Assembly (NCBI GenBank): GCA_964007475.1
Contig: OZ023274.1
Location: 73,667,303 to 73,731,302, forward strand
Direction of reading: 5' to 3'
DNA from: Hybos culiciformis
Lineage: Eukaryota > Arthropoda > Insecta > Diptera > Hybotidae
DNA length: 64,000 nt
The notes beneath the pieces are model-generated. The model did not search any database. It had not been told where the DNA came from and saw only the letters and a program-made list of their open reading frames with translations. Both the position numbers and the translations under genes were made by a program. Shown here piece by piece: positions 12,489 to 23,900 of this stretch. How positions within the stretch are numbered: the first letter of the stretch is position 1; each line of letters starts with the position of its first letter.

Positions 12489-15301
12489 GCTTTGGCTGGG
12501 TTTTCTGAGTTTCTTGTTTCGCTTGATTAGCATTTGAATTTCCATTTTTTGATTCTTCTGGTTGAACTGAAGGAGTATCATCAGCAAATAAAGGATTTTT
12601 TACTTCCATTTCATCAGTCTAAGAGTAATAATATACACAAAAATAAATTTACTTTTTTATTTAGATACATTTTTAAATAATTTTTCTAACCGGTGCTAAT
12701 CCTGGACACTCATAAACAGTGTAATCGCCTTCATCATTTTCATCATCACTTTCAACATCAGTCAACTGACCGTTTGTTTGCTCATTTTGACGATTTTCCA
12801 TTGCTATTATTTGCTGCTTCTGATGTTGATAATGATACATTTGAGCAGAGTGCGCTAATTTTCTATCTCCAGATGGTGAGTAATCTTTATTAGGACCTGT
12901 TACTCCGTATGCAGGATATTCGACATCTGCAGCTGCTTTTGATCTTTTTTGGAATCTAAAAAAAATTAAAAATCCTAATGTATAAAGAAAGACACTCAAA
13001 AATTATTATAGTAATTTTATTTACGTAATCCAAGCTAATGCTAGTGCAGTAACACCAACTAACACTGCGCTTGTTATTCCAGCCAGTAAAGCAACAGCAT
13101 AAATATTTTCATCAATGCCGACATGTTCCCTAAACACATTCTCATCCATTTTTGAAATTTTATTTATTGTCTCTTTATTGGTTCCGAAATCTTCAGTACC
13201 ACCACCATTCAACACAGTGCCTCCTTTTCCTTCTTGTTGCAATCTTTGTACTAATTTGGCAATATCATCACGTCCCCTAAATGGTGCAGGCAAAAGTTTA
13301 TTTGGATATAATAATGATGGTGGTCCCAACGGTTTTGGCAACACATCCATTGGTGCTTTAGGCTTATTATATGCAGTATTTTTCTCTTCATCAGTCTGGA
13401 GCTTTGCATCATTGTCTGTATTAAACTTTAGGCCTGTAAAAAAATTATCAAATTAAACAAAATTTATATATTTATGCCAATTATTCTTCCTATATCATAC
13501 TTGTGTAGCTACTACTAGGACGACCTTCATAAAATCTGGGATCTGTTGGATTCACAGCAAATGGTATGTCTCCGCCGACATCAGCTGCAGGATTTTCAGG
13601 GAAACTGTAAGTAAAATCTGGAGCTGGATAATTATCTAAATCATCATCTAAATCAATATTTGGTCCATGCATTTGTTGATTTTGTCGCTGCTGCTGGAAC
13701 TTATAATATTGTTGTTGTTGCTGTAGCTGTTGTTGAAATCTTCTACGAGCTTGTGCTTCAATTAAATGTGCTAAAATATCAGAAGTTTCTTCAAGAGTCA
13801 GGGGTGGTTTCCGGAGTCCTAAAATTATAAAAAATGAACATTATATATGGTATTTAAATATTTTTAATATTACACTTTATAACAATTATTGTAGGTTTTT
13901 GACATAAGGATATGAATGATATAAGAAATTTTTGAAAATATATAGATGTTATACATTATACTACGTAAATGAGTTAAACAAAATACGTAAGACTGCATTG
14001 TAAAATATGTAGAATATATTATTTGTACATGCATGTACTATAATTGTACAATTCAACTACTATTATATGTATTTATTCTCTACGTCAGATTTATATAATA
14101 TTTGAAAAAAGATTATGTAGGTATTGGAGATGATTATTTTACTAAATCTCTTGAAAATTTATTTTCAATTATTTAGCATAACCTACACTTTGGTGTATTT
14201 TGTAGAACTTGTTACCCAGTAAAAAAATATCTATAATGAAAGAAATTTGTAAACTTTTACATTTTATACTAAAACCGCTTATTTTAAATGCGTGAAATAA
14301 TTTATTGTATGCAAATTAAAATTTGATAAGAAATTTTTTAACAAAGTTCTACAACAACATAATAATTATATATACTTTTTACCTAGAATACCTATTTTAA
14401 AGCTTATTAGCGAATACAAAAATTCGAATAAATATTGTTTTAAAGTATTTATATGAATTTGCTATTTACCGCATTAAAGGTGAAGTGTTTTATTTTTTAT
14501 TTTTATCAGATACAAAATGTATTATGAATTAATTTATATTGTACTACATATAGTACACTTTTAAAAATTATAATAAAGAATAATTCTAACTTTTTTGTTT
14601 CACTATTTAAATAGTTGAAAAAACTTAAAAAACATGAACATTACCAGACATTGAAACATTATGACTAAGTAGTACAAAAAATTGTCAAAAAAAAAAAAAA
14701 TAAAGCTAAGCCAATTTCTTACTGGCTGGCATGATTAATTATATTTTATATAATTTTATTTCAAATAAATATGAAATAAATTAATAAATACAATTTTCAG
14801 TAAATTCTGTAACATATTTTAATCCTTCATGTCCTATCAACCTTACAGGAAAACTTAGTAAATTTAAAACTGTAAATGTGCCTTTACAACCAGAAGTTCG
14901 ACTCATTTTAGCAAATTAATCTGAAAAATCATTTTATTTAATCATCAATTTACATGTTTTTAAATATAAAAGTTGATCAGATAGCAACATGTTCGAGGTA
15001 ATCGGCTTAACAATTTTTTTTTTTGCACTAGCTACTTTGATACAATAAAGACATTTGAAAGATAAGCAACATAAGCCAAAAAAAGTCAATTTTAGAAATA
15101 AGTTTCTGCCAATTTTATATACAATATATAAATTCAGTTTAAAGTCATGAAATATTGGAAAAACTCGATTTCATTTGATCTACCATTAAAGTGCACAGTG
15201 TTATATCCATAAAAAAACTAACTGTACAATAAACGAAACCAATTCTGTTATTATAACATGAAGAAAAATTAGACCATTATACACAATACACATACCTAAC
15301 C

Positions 15302-15344
<43 letters not shown>

Positions 15345-18300
15345 TTAGTGAATTAATATAATTATTTTTTGATATAGAATTGAATTAATTTATTAAGTTA
15401 TTTTGCCATGTTCAATACATCACTTTTACAGCAAAAAAAAAAAAAAAAAATTAAAATTAAATGTTGTCCTTTTTAAAAAAATAAAATGAAAATAAATCTA
15501 ATAAAAAAAGTTTTTAACATTAAATTATGTATAAGATACGATAAAGAAACTGGTCAACAGAACATAATGAAAACTGAATAACCCAATTATGTTAGGTCGA
15601 ATTTGTAAAATATGAATATATAATAAAATGTTATCAATATGAATAAAACAATGGAAGGAAATATACCTACCTAGTTCTAATTAAAAAAAAAAAATAATAA
15701 TTTTCCTTAAGAGCCCTCCACTTGAAATTCTGTTTTCTATTTCTGTTTTCTATTTTTGCAGTTTTTTTTGTTTTATTTTACAGAAAATAAACCATCGTGA
15801 AAAATGCGACAAAAATTGTACGAAAAACACCTCTACCAGAAAATCACAAAACTATATTTGAATTTGATTTCTGTGCAGAAACTATAATTTATCAAAAAAA
15901 TTAAAAAGTTCTTAGAAATAAATGAAATTAATTAAAAATTGTTTAGGAAATTAAAGAAATTCAAAATTTCACGTCACCAGCCCTGGAGAGTGGAATTTTA
16001 GCTTTATTTCTGCGTTTGAGATTTTTTATTATCTTTTTCCTTTACTTCAGAATCCAAGCAATTGTGTTCAAGTTTTTTAAAGGCTCGTTTGGGCCAAAAA
16101 ACTCAAAATTTTAAAAAATCCGCCTCACCTACCCTGGAGCCAGTTATATACTCTCTAACATATCAAAAAATCACTTCAGTCTAGATTGTAGTAACCCTAC
16201 AATCAAAGCCAAACTAAGACCAATTTTTTGAAATTTTCCACAATGAGGGCTCTTAAAAACAAGTTTATTAAATTTTCTATTTTCTATCTATCGTTTTTTT
16301 TGTACGGTTTTGATTAAGTTAGTTCTACACCCAGCAGAAATTTTTGAAAAATGTAAGGAAAACAGAAACGTAATTTTGCATAAAATCGATATAAAAATAA
16401 AATTAAATATATGTATAATATAAAACTTTTCTATAATTTTATTTTATGTACTTTTTACTAATTTTGTCTTACAAAATAACAATAAATAATGCATAATAAT
16501 CAGAAATTTTATTTAATTTTACCTTCTTTTTTTTTGAATTTAGGTTTTTAATTCTTTAAAAAAAGGTCAATATCACAAATATCGCACAAGAACATAAGAA
16601 CAACATTTTATTGATATAAACCAAAAACAATTTTTTAACAAATTAAAAATGTTAACTTAAGTAGATAAATATTTTAGATTTTAAATATATAAATAAAGGA
16701 TCCTACTTTTCGAAGGTCTTAAGAGAAATTGTCCTAGAAACTAGAAGTACAGATTTAAAACTTGTAATTTGTTGAATTATTTGAAAAAATATTTCAGATT
16801 ATTTTTAGCATAAACCAAAATTGATATAATTGTTTCACGATCCTTTGATTTGAATGAATAGACCATAAATTTGTTAAAATTCAGTCCCTTTGTTTTGTTG
16901 ACCGCAATACACAAAGCCAAACTTAAAAGCATTTGTTATTTAATATTAAAAATTAAATTATAATTTTTTTTTTTATAACTACAACTATATATACTGACTG
17001 CTTAATATTTGGAAAGATTTCCGCTAAATAAACAAAATACTTATTTTAAAAGTTTTAAGTTTCTAAAAGCAAAAAGTTTCAATTGTTTTGCCTGACCTTA
17101 AAGTTGATTATTATACCCAAGTATTACAAAATGTTGACCCAATATGATCTATAAAGTGTACAGAATAATAATTAGTGACACCTTTAAATTGGGACAAATG
17201 TTATGAAAAAAAAGAAGAAAATACATTCTAAAGATCAAAATTATTTTAATTCATTTGAAATAATGTTTGAGTTCCCACAATAAAATGAAAACCCTCATCA
17301 TTAATGATGAAGGAAAACAATTTTAATTAAAATCATTTAATAAAAAAAAAAAAACCTTTTTTAGGTAACTAAAAAGTTTTAAATAATTTTATTTTTCGTT
17401 TTAATTTCTAAAAAGAAAAGAATAGCAATAAAGAAAAGAAACTTCTTGATTTGAAAGATTTAAAAATAATTCTTCTTATTAAAGTTTTTCCTCTATTCTT
17501 CAATTTATGTTCAAAATTTTCAAAAAAAGTTTTAAAATAAGATGATGATTATAAAAAAATAAATCTGACAATTAAAATTTATTAAAAAATTTTCTGTTTA
17601 ATTTATTTTGGTTTATAAAAATCTTATTATATTTCAAATCTTTCTCATTTTGATAATAATTGTTTTTCATCGTATCATATATGTATACAAGACTCTGAAG
17701 CTCCATAATTATTTAAATTTCTTAGTTCAACAACAGTGCGGTCTTAATCCCATCTGAATTAAGTATGAGAATTCAATTTTTAAGCATAACTGAGCTTAAG
17801 ACCTTAAATATTTAATTATAAAATAGATGCCTATCTCTTGGTTTGGAAGCGTTTGAAATTAAGAATCAAAACATATATATTTTTTTTTTCCGGAAATTTT
17901 CTAAGTATTTCTATTTACTTGAATAAATAATAACCATTTTTTTTTTTTGGAACTCAAGCATTTATTATTATTTCAATATTTTCCCCTTGAAAAAAAAATC
18001 TTATTTTAATTTACTTTTTATAAAAAATATTTTAATGTATAGGTACATCTGTATATTATTATTATTATGTATTAAAATTAATTTTAGCAAAAAAATCTTT
18101 CAACCATCATCTTATTATCAACATTTACTTATTTTATGATTCCAAGCTTTGACAATATTCAAATAAGTGAAAATATTTTATTTTAGATTTAAAAATTTTA
18201 AGAAATAACTCCTTGAAAAATATTTAATTTGATCGACTAGTCATAGACGCTAACGAATTCAGCGTAGTTCGTACCGAAAATAGTGTAAGAACCTTTACCC

Positions 18301-20907
18301 AAAACCTTTGGAAAATGTACTTTTTTTCTTTTCAGCTAAGTAGTTTCAGTTTTATGAATAATTTTTATTTTGCAAAGCAATTTCCTCAAAGGATATTAAA
18401 AAAAGAAATAAGTCTCGTATATTTGAAAATAGATTTTTTTTATATTATCGATTTTATTAATAAAATTATTTAAAAAAAGGTTATAAGCTTGGACATATAC
18501 AATTTACGTAAATTTGAACATATGTATGTACTGTAGAATTGAAAATCCATAATTTTTTTTTTCAATAACACTTATATATTTTATCATAAAAAGGTGGACT
18601 TAATAATTTTTTTGAACCGGGATAAAAAAAATGAATAACATCGTAAGATAAAATAAATCCAAAACTAATTTTTTGCGAATTTAAATGTTTTCATCTTTAA
18701 AATATTTAAGAATCGGTTCATTTTTATTTTTTTTTGCAGTCTTCACAAACTATCCGAAATCACTGAGGCCAATAGAACTTATTGAAACATTGAATGAATA
18801 TTTCAATTTTCTAATATATGCTTAACTCCATTACTTAATTTAGTTGACACTATTAAATTATCATTTCAAATTACAATCAATCTTCAAACCTGACCTGACG
18901 CCCAAACTTATGGTAACTTTAGTAAAATAGATAAAATCTATACATTATAATTTTAATATTTAATTGAAATGAATAAAAACTAAATATTTTATTTTGAACA
19001 GGATTTCAATTAAAAATTTTTCTATAATTACATAATATATGTATGTGCAATGAAAACCATAGTGAAAATTTTCTTTGTTAAAAAGTTACCTAATTAAAAT
19101 TAGCAAAAAAGGAATAATATCTGAAAATTTATTACATTTTGCTGTTCATAGAACTAGAATAGAATATGGTTCAAAAACTTTTTCCTACATTTGTGCCAAT
19201 ATCATTTTTCAATTTTATAAATTTATTTAAAAAAAAAAAAGAAGGAAAGGTACAACAAAACAAAATAATTAAGTTAAGTTTCAACAAATAAATAGGTTCA
19301 GGGGATTTTTTTAAAAATTTATTACGTTTATCATTTATAAATTTACTTATAAATATACAAAAGATTAAATTAATTAGACTTGGTAATGGCTTCAAGAGGA
19401 TGTCTGATTTGTGAAATTAATTTCTTTTTTCAATTGTAGCTTAGATTTAAATTAAGGTAGTCGGCTAGAATAAAGTTAACAACTATATTTATAAAAGTTC
19501 ATTAATATACATTTATTTTTCTATCATATTTCTAATTCTATAAATTTATTATTTATCTTATATTAAACTTAACAATTTTCTTCTATTGAATTTAACACTT
19601 ATTTTGGTAGGTGTAAGTTTTTATTCAGTTTTCTATCAAAAATTAAAAAAACTGACTACAAGTTTTCATTGAGTTTTCGACCGTACATCCATCATCCACC
19701 AGTTAAATTCTTTTAATAACTGAACTGCGGAATCGATGTCAATTCTTTGGATGGCATTAAATGTGCACAATCTCATTCATTTTCACCTCAGAATTATATT
19801 CCACGATTCCGGTTTTGTGGGTTCTTAGTTCTCAACCAGCCAAGATTCAAATAATTTATTTGTAAAATTTATATATATTTAAAAATTTTGTATTTTAATG
19901 GGTTACGACTAAAATTAGTTTGTAAGATAGGTATATAATTAGAAGAGCTTAAAAAAATTCTGATTAGACCCCGATTGTTTCCAAGGATTCAGACTGAGAG
20001 CTGTAAAAAGATTTCAATAAAAATTGGCACGTAAAACAAATGTTTAGCTTCTGATTTTGAGCTATCTATCTTAAAAATAAAGCTTCTTAAATTGATTTAA
20101 ATTTAAATAAAATTTCGAAAACAACCAATTTTATAGTAATATAAAACTAAGATTTTTGTTTTGTTGTTGTCGTCATTATGTACATCTATACTTTCTGTGC
20201 TATTACCACACTGTCTTAAAACACCCTATAAATGTGATTCCATTTTCCATTCATTGAATTTTTCAGTTCTTTCCTCGGAAAAATTAAATTCCTCTACACA
20301 ACACCCGTCACCCATTGCGTAGAGTAGAGGAATTCCATTTTTTTTTTTGTTATTTAAGTTTGTTTATAATTTCTATATTTCTGTAATAACAACATTCCCT
20401 CCCCCTTGAAAAAAAAAATTAATAAAAATAATAATATAGGGAAATCACTTAAATACATTTCACTTGAAGAAATTCTAATATTTCTATTTTTAATTTAACT
20501 TTTTTTTTTTTGTAACAAATGAAAATAATTTAAATCCTAAAATTAGAAAAAATAGGAAAAAAAAATAAAAAAAAAATGTTATGTCTATCTACCTTCTCTA
20601 CACAACACCTACAACAGTATACTACATACAAACATAACTAGAAAGTCAGTTTATAAAAAAAAAGAAAAAAAGATTCATTGATAAAAAAAAAATAATGTTT
20701 GAAATTTTTCATTAAAAAGAATTTTCTATCGAAAATCAAAAAAATAAATTATAAAAATACCAAATTAATAATTTTCTAATAATTATAAAAATTATTACTG
20801 TTTTTTAATGTTTTTTTTAAGTAGGTTTAGGCCGACTTACCTGGATAATATGCGAATGAATCCTCAATAATTCCAATTATTATGAAAATAATAAATATTT
20901 TCAACAT
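12241..20907 (-). CDS. NPDC1: NPDC1/CAB-1-type neuronal membrane protein
   Basis: Minus-strand exons are 20907-20841, 13818-13501, 13433-13025, 12955-12691 and 12618-12241, all GT-AG. Phases agree throughout, giving 478 residues. Exon 1 encodes a signal peptide (MLKIFIIFIIIGIIEDSFA). Exon 2 is Gln-rich then acidic. Exon 3 ends in one transmembrane helix (about residues 239-265, ALLAGITSAVLVGVTALALA). The cytosolic tail has the family signatures DRKLAHSAQMYHYQHQKQQ and DYTVYECPGLAPTDEMEVKN, closely like the vertebrate NPDC1 tail. The last exon adds 26 consecutive Gln, all CAA. The family is neuronal; worm CAB-1 binds the DENN protein AEX-3, so a vesicle or synaptic role is inferred. The Cys-rich segment of mammalian NPDC1 is not seen, so another exon inside the 7-kb intron remains possible. 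I am confident of the family and of exons 2-5; exon 1 is slightly less certain. Confidence 0.9.
12412..12489 (-). repeat. (CAA)26 polyglutamine-coding microsatellite
   Basis: There are 26 perfect CAA codons in the last NPDC1 exon. Because no CAG interruptions occur, the DNA repeat should be prone to slippage and length variation. In other frames the same bases read as poly-Val or poly-Asn, which are artefacts. Confidence 0.95.
14781..14906 (-). CDS. Unrecognised 41-residue ORF in the NPDC1 intron
   Basis: I do not recognise this ORF. It starts MSRTSGCKGTFTV, continues through LLSFPVRLIGHEG and ends ENCIY before a TAA. Composition is less A/T-biased than the surroundings and the residue mix looks protein-like. 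A good acceptor (TTTTTCAG) lies about 17 bp upstream of the ATG, and GTAAGG follows codon 20, so it could be a single-exon microprotein or the first coding exon of something larger. It cannot be an NPDC1 exon: its phase does not fit and there are stops upstream in all frames. It may also be chance. Confidence 0.25.
   Translation of the reverse strand: MSRTSGCKGTFTVLNLLSFPVRLIGHEGLKYVTEFTENCIY
15305..15342. repeat. (AT)19 microsatellite
   Basis: A perfect AT dinucleotide run of 38 bp within the first intron of NPDC1. Confidence 0.9.
15711..16252. mobile_element. 542-bp TTAA-flanked inverted-repeat element
   Basis: The element is flanked on both sides by TTAA (15707-15710 and 16253-16256). 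Its ends are perfect inverted repeats of 8 bp (GAGCCCTC at the left, GAGGGCTC at the right), followed by a weaker match with AAATT on each side. Inside are two copies of a word like CACC-CCCTGGAG, at about 15976 and 16128. No ORF is present. TTAA duplication is typical of piggyBac-like insertions, but these ends do not match a piggyBac terminus that I remember, so the class is open. Confidence 0.55.
19666..19776 (-). CDS. Unrecognised 36-residue ORF in a GC-richer intron island
   Basis: I do not recognise this ORF. It begins MRLCTFNAIQRIDIDS, continues AVQLLKEFNWWMMDV and ends SKTQ before TGA. The island at about 19680-19850 is distinctly less A/T-rich than its surroundings. It could be a remnant of a transposon or duplicated exon, a microprotein, or chance. 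No splice signals that connect it to NPDC1 are evident. Confidence 0.2.
   Translation of the reverse strand: MRLCTFNAIQRIDIDSAVQLLKEFNWWMMDVRSKTQ
20287..20334. repeat. 11-bp perfect inverted repeat, 26-nt loop
   Basis: AATTCCTCTAC (20287-20297) and GTAGAGGAATT (20324-20334) can pair perfectly around a loop of 26 nt. The loop word CTCTACACAACACC recurs, unpaired, at about 20596-20609. It lies in the first intron of NPDC1, roughly 0.5 kb inside the donor. Confidence 0.7.
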
Positions 20908-23900
20908 TTTGAATAATAATAATAAAAAAAATCAAAATAAAAAAAAGTATTCTAAGAAATTTTTATTTTTTATTTTAAATTCTTTTTTTTTTTTTATTTT
21001 TAATATTTTAAAATAATTTATATATTTTAAAATTCAATTTAAGCCCTTTTAGTTAACAATTTATAAAAAAAATTTTTTTTTAGAAAATTTTCCATATGGA
21101 AAATCCATATGGGGGGGTGCAAAAAAAGAAAATATTTATGTATATATGTAAAATTTCACTTTAGATTTTTCATTGAGAAAAAAAAATTTCTTTTTTTTTT
21201 TTGTTTAATAAGTTTCCTTTTTTTCTTTTTTTTTTTTTTTGCAACGAAAAATCGATAAATTTTCCTTTTTCTCTGTGCTTTGGTTATTGTTGTTGTTGTT
21301 ATTGTCTTTTTGAAAATCTTTTTTTTTTGTATCTTTTTTATTTTATTTTATATAGATATATAGGTAGGTTATATTAGAAAAAAAAAATTTTTAGTTTTTC
21401 CTGAAAAAAAAGAAAAGAACAAAAATAAAATAAATTTTATTAATTTGAGAAATTATTTTATCACGGAAAAAAATAAATTTCCACGAGTACAAAAAATATA
21501 ATTTAATTTTTTTTATTTTTTTTTTTTTATTAATTTTCGAATTATTTATGCGCGACCAGCAAGCTTACCTAATTTAAAAGTTCTTAACAGTTGAAAATTC
21601 GTTAGAAAACTGAGATATGTATAACGGTAAAAATATATATATATTTTTTTTTTAAGTTTATATATACCTATATATTAATAATGTAAGAAGTTAGTTATGT
21701 TTTCGATACAACTGACGTAGGGAAAAAGCTTTGGAAAATATTCATATATTTGTATATACAATTAGAGAAGTTGTTTATTTAAAAAAAAAAAAGCTTAATT
21801 TTTTGATAGGACAACGAAGAATTTCTTTTCTGTTTTTTTTTTTTCGGTTTTTAAAAATCAAATAGATATAGTTTTAGCTGACGAAATCAAGAAAAAAAAA
21901 TTTGTAAATAGGACAAGGCTGCCGGGAATTTTTTTTATAGGATTTGAAATAATTATTTCAGCCTGGGAGTTATCAATATGAATTCGAGTGTAAAAATCGA
22001 CCCAAAAATTCTATTCTATTTTCAAGTAAAAATATTCTATAGAATATTCATTTAATGTCATAATAATATAATTTAAGAATAAAATTTTCAGATATAGTTT
22101 TGTCACTTTGAAAAGGACAAAAAAAAAGACGTGTTTTCTTGTCAATTTCTACCATCGATTTATAATTCAAAATAACCTCCCCGTGATGAAAGAAATAGAA
22201 ATTTCTAAGCTTGTAAAGTACAAGAATGATAGTTTTTGGTTAACATTCATACTACACTCATTACCAATAGTGTAATATGGTAACTTTTCTTTGAATATTT
22301 ACGATCGATTATACAGACATGATTTTTTAAGTAGATGGTGAAGTAAACCGAAAATAATCCTCAATGTATTTAATTAATCAATAATTATTCTTATTTTATT
22401 AAATTAATTTATAATTTATTATAAAAGTGAATATAAATTATAATCATTTTTGTTTTTAATTCTTCAATCAATAGCTCCAATCCTACAAACAATTACAAAA
22501 TTTAAATGATAAGGAAAAGCCACAGCAAATTTTTTTTTTGTTAAAAATTAAAATTTACCAGCAAAAAAATTTTTTTTAACACTTTTATTGTTATTATTAT
22601 CAGTGTTACAAAAAAAAAAAAGAAGTAAATTCGGTTATTGAAAATAAACGTTAATAATATAAAGGTAGTAAGTAGTGTATTCCTATATATATGAATTATA
22701 TGTACTTTTATGTACGTATTTAAACTATATAAATATAAATAATAAAAAAACAAAAAAAACTTAAAAGCTTTTATTAACATAAAATGCAATTTCAATCAAA
22801 AACTAAAAAAATATTTATTAATGAATTTTTATAGGCAAGCGCTTTATACGCCTACACTGAATGTAAAAGTAGTAGAATTTCTCATAGATAGGATAAATTT
22901 TCTAAAATTAAAAAAAAAAAAAAAATAGATACATAATATGTGTACTATATTTGTAGATCTTAATAATATATAAAAATAGAATAACATATTGTTAGTAGAA
23001 TTAGTTTAAAAAGATACAGGATCTTATTAAATTTAACTAAAACGATACAAACATTCGCAGAAATTTCATTTATAACCAGTTTTCATTTTATGTTGCCACG
23101 TAATTAGGTCAAAACATAAGAAAATAACAAGAACTATAAAAAAAATGTTTGGCAAAATATACATTATGTTACACAGTATTTAGCAAATAAAATCATAAAT
23201 TAAAAAAACAAAATTTTGTCTTTTCTGTCTGTATGCTGTAAAAATAGAAGATACTTGAATCAAAAAAATATCTTCTAATTCAAATTAAAACAATTTTGCA
23301 ATAATTGATAAAAAACATTGGGATCATTTTTCACAAAAAAAAAGAACGAATTAAATTTTTATTTGAAAATAAAAAAAATAAAAATGAATTTCTCTCAATG
23401 AAATTATTTAGGAATACTTTTATGTATTTATATACTAGAAGAGAAAATTACTTATATGTCCTCATGCATTTTATCGCATCACTGTAATAATGTACATGTA
23501 TGTATTTGAACATTATATGCGATTATGAAAATTGAATGAAGTAATATTTTTTATGAATTTTTCTATTAACTAAAATTTGCGTAAAATCCTTTTTCAGATT
23601 CCATTAACATTATTGTATCGTTGGTTTACAAGTAGAACTCACTAAGTACATTTTTTAAGTTTTTTGTTTTTTTTTTTTTATGCTAAGTTAACTCATTATA
23701 TTATGCCAAAACTTTAATACTCGCAACTTGATATTATGCAAGTTATAAGTCTCATTTTAATTTCACTAAGTCAATTGCGTAGTGATTCAATCATGCTCAT
23801 CGTGTTTGTACTTTTACCACATTTATTTTTGTAATATCACTTTGTTTATATAAATAATGAAATAGAATAGGAAAAAAAAAACTCTAAATGCACACCATAT

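Larger units (their letters stand above)
13819..20840 (-). other. First intron of NPDC1
   Basis: The donor is GTAAGT after the signal-peptide exon; the acceptor is TTTATAATTTTAG before exon 2. The intron contains a TTAA-flanked repeat element (15711-16252), an (AT)19 run (15305-15342), two short coding-like ORFs on the same strand (14781-14906 and 19666-19776) and an 11-bp inverted repeat at 20287-20334. The remainder is AT-rich with no coding signal I can support. Confidence 0.6.

Noticed and set aside
12300..12530. Poly-Val frame on the plus strand (and poly-Asn on the minus strand) over the CAA repeat
   Set aside because: They are other frames of the same microsatellite; the poly-Gln frame joins the conserved NPDC1 exons with correct splicing.
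13819..20840. Hidden NPDC1 exon at 14781-14906 or 19666-19776
   Set aside because: Neither has an open phase-1 to phase-1 reading with acceptor and donor; stops precede the ATG of the first in all frames.
22541..22795. Minus-strand frame of 84 codons, hydrophobic
   Set aside because: Composition is explained by T/A runs (Phe, Ile, Tyr, Asn); no motif or splice context.
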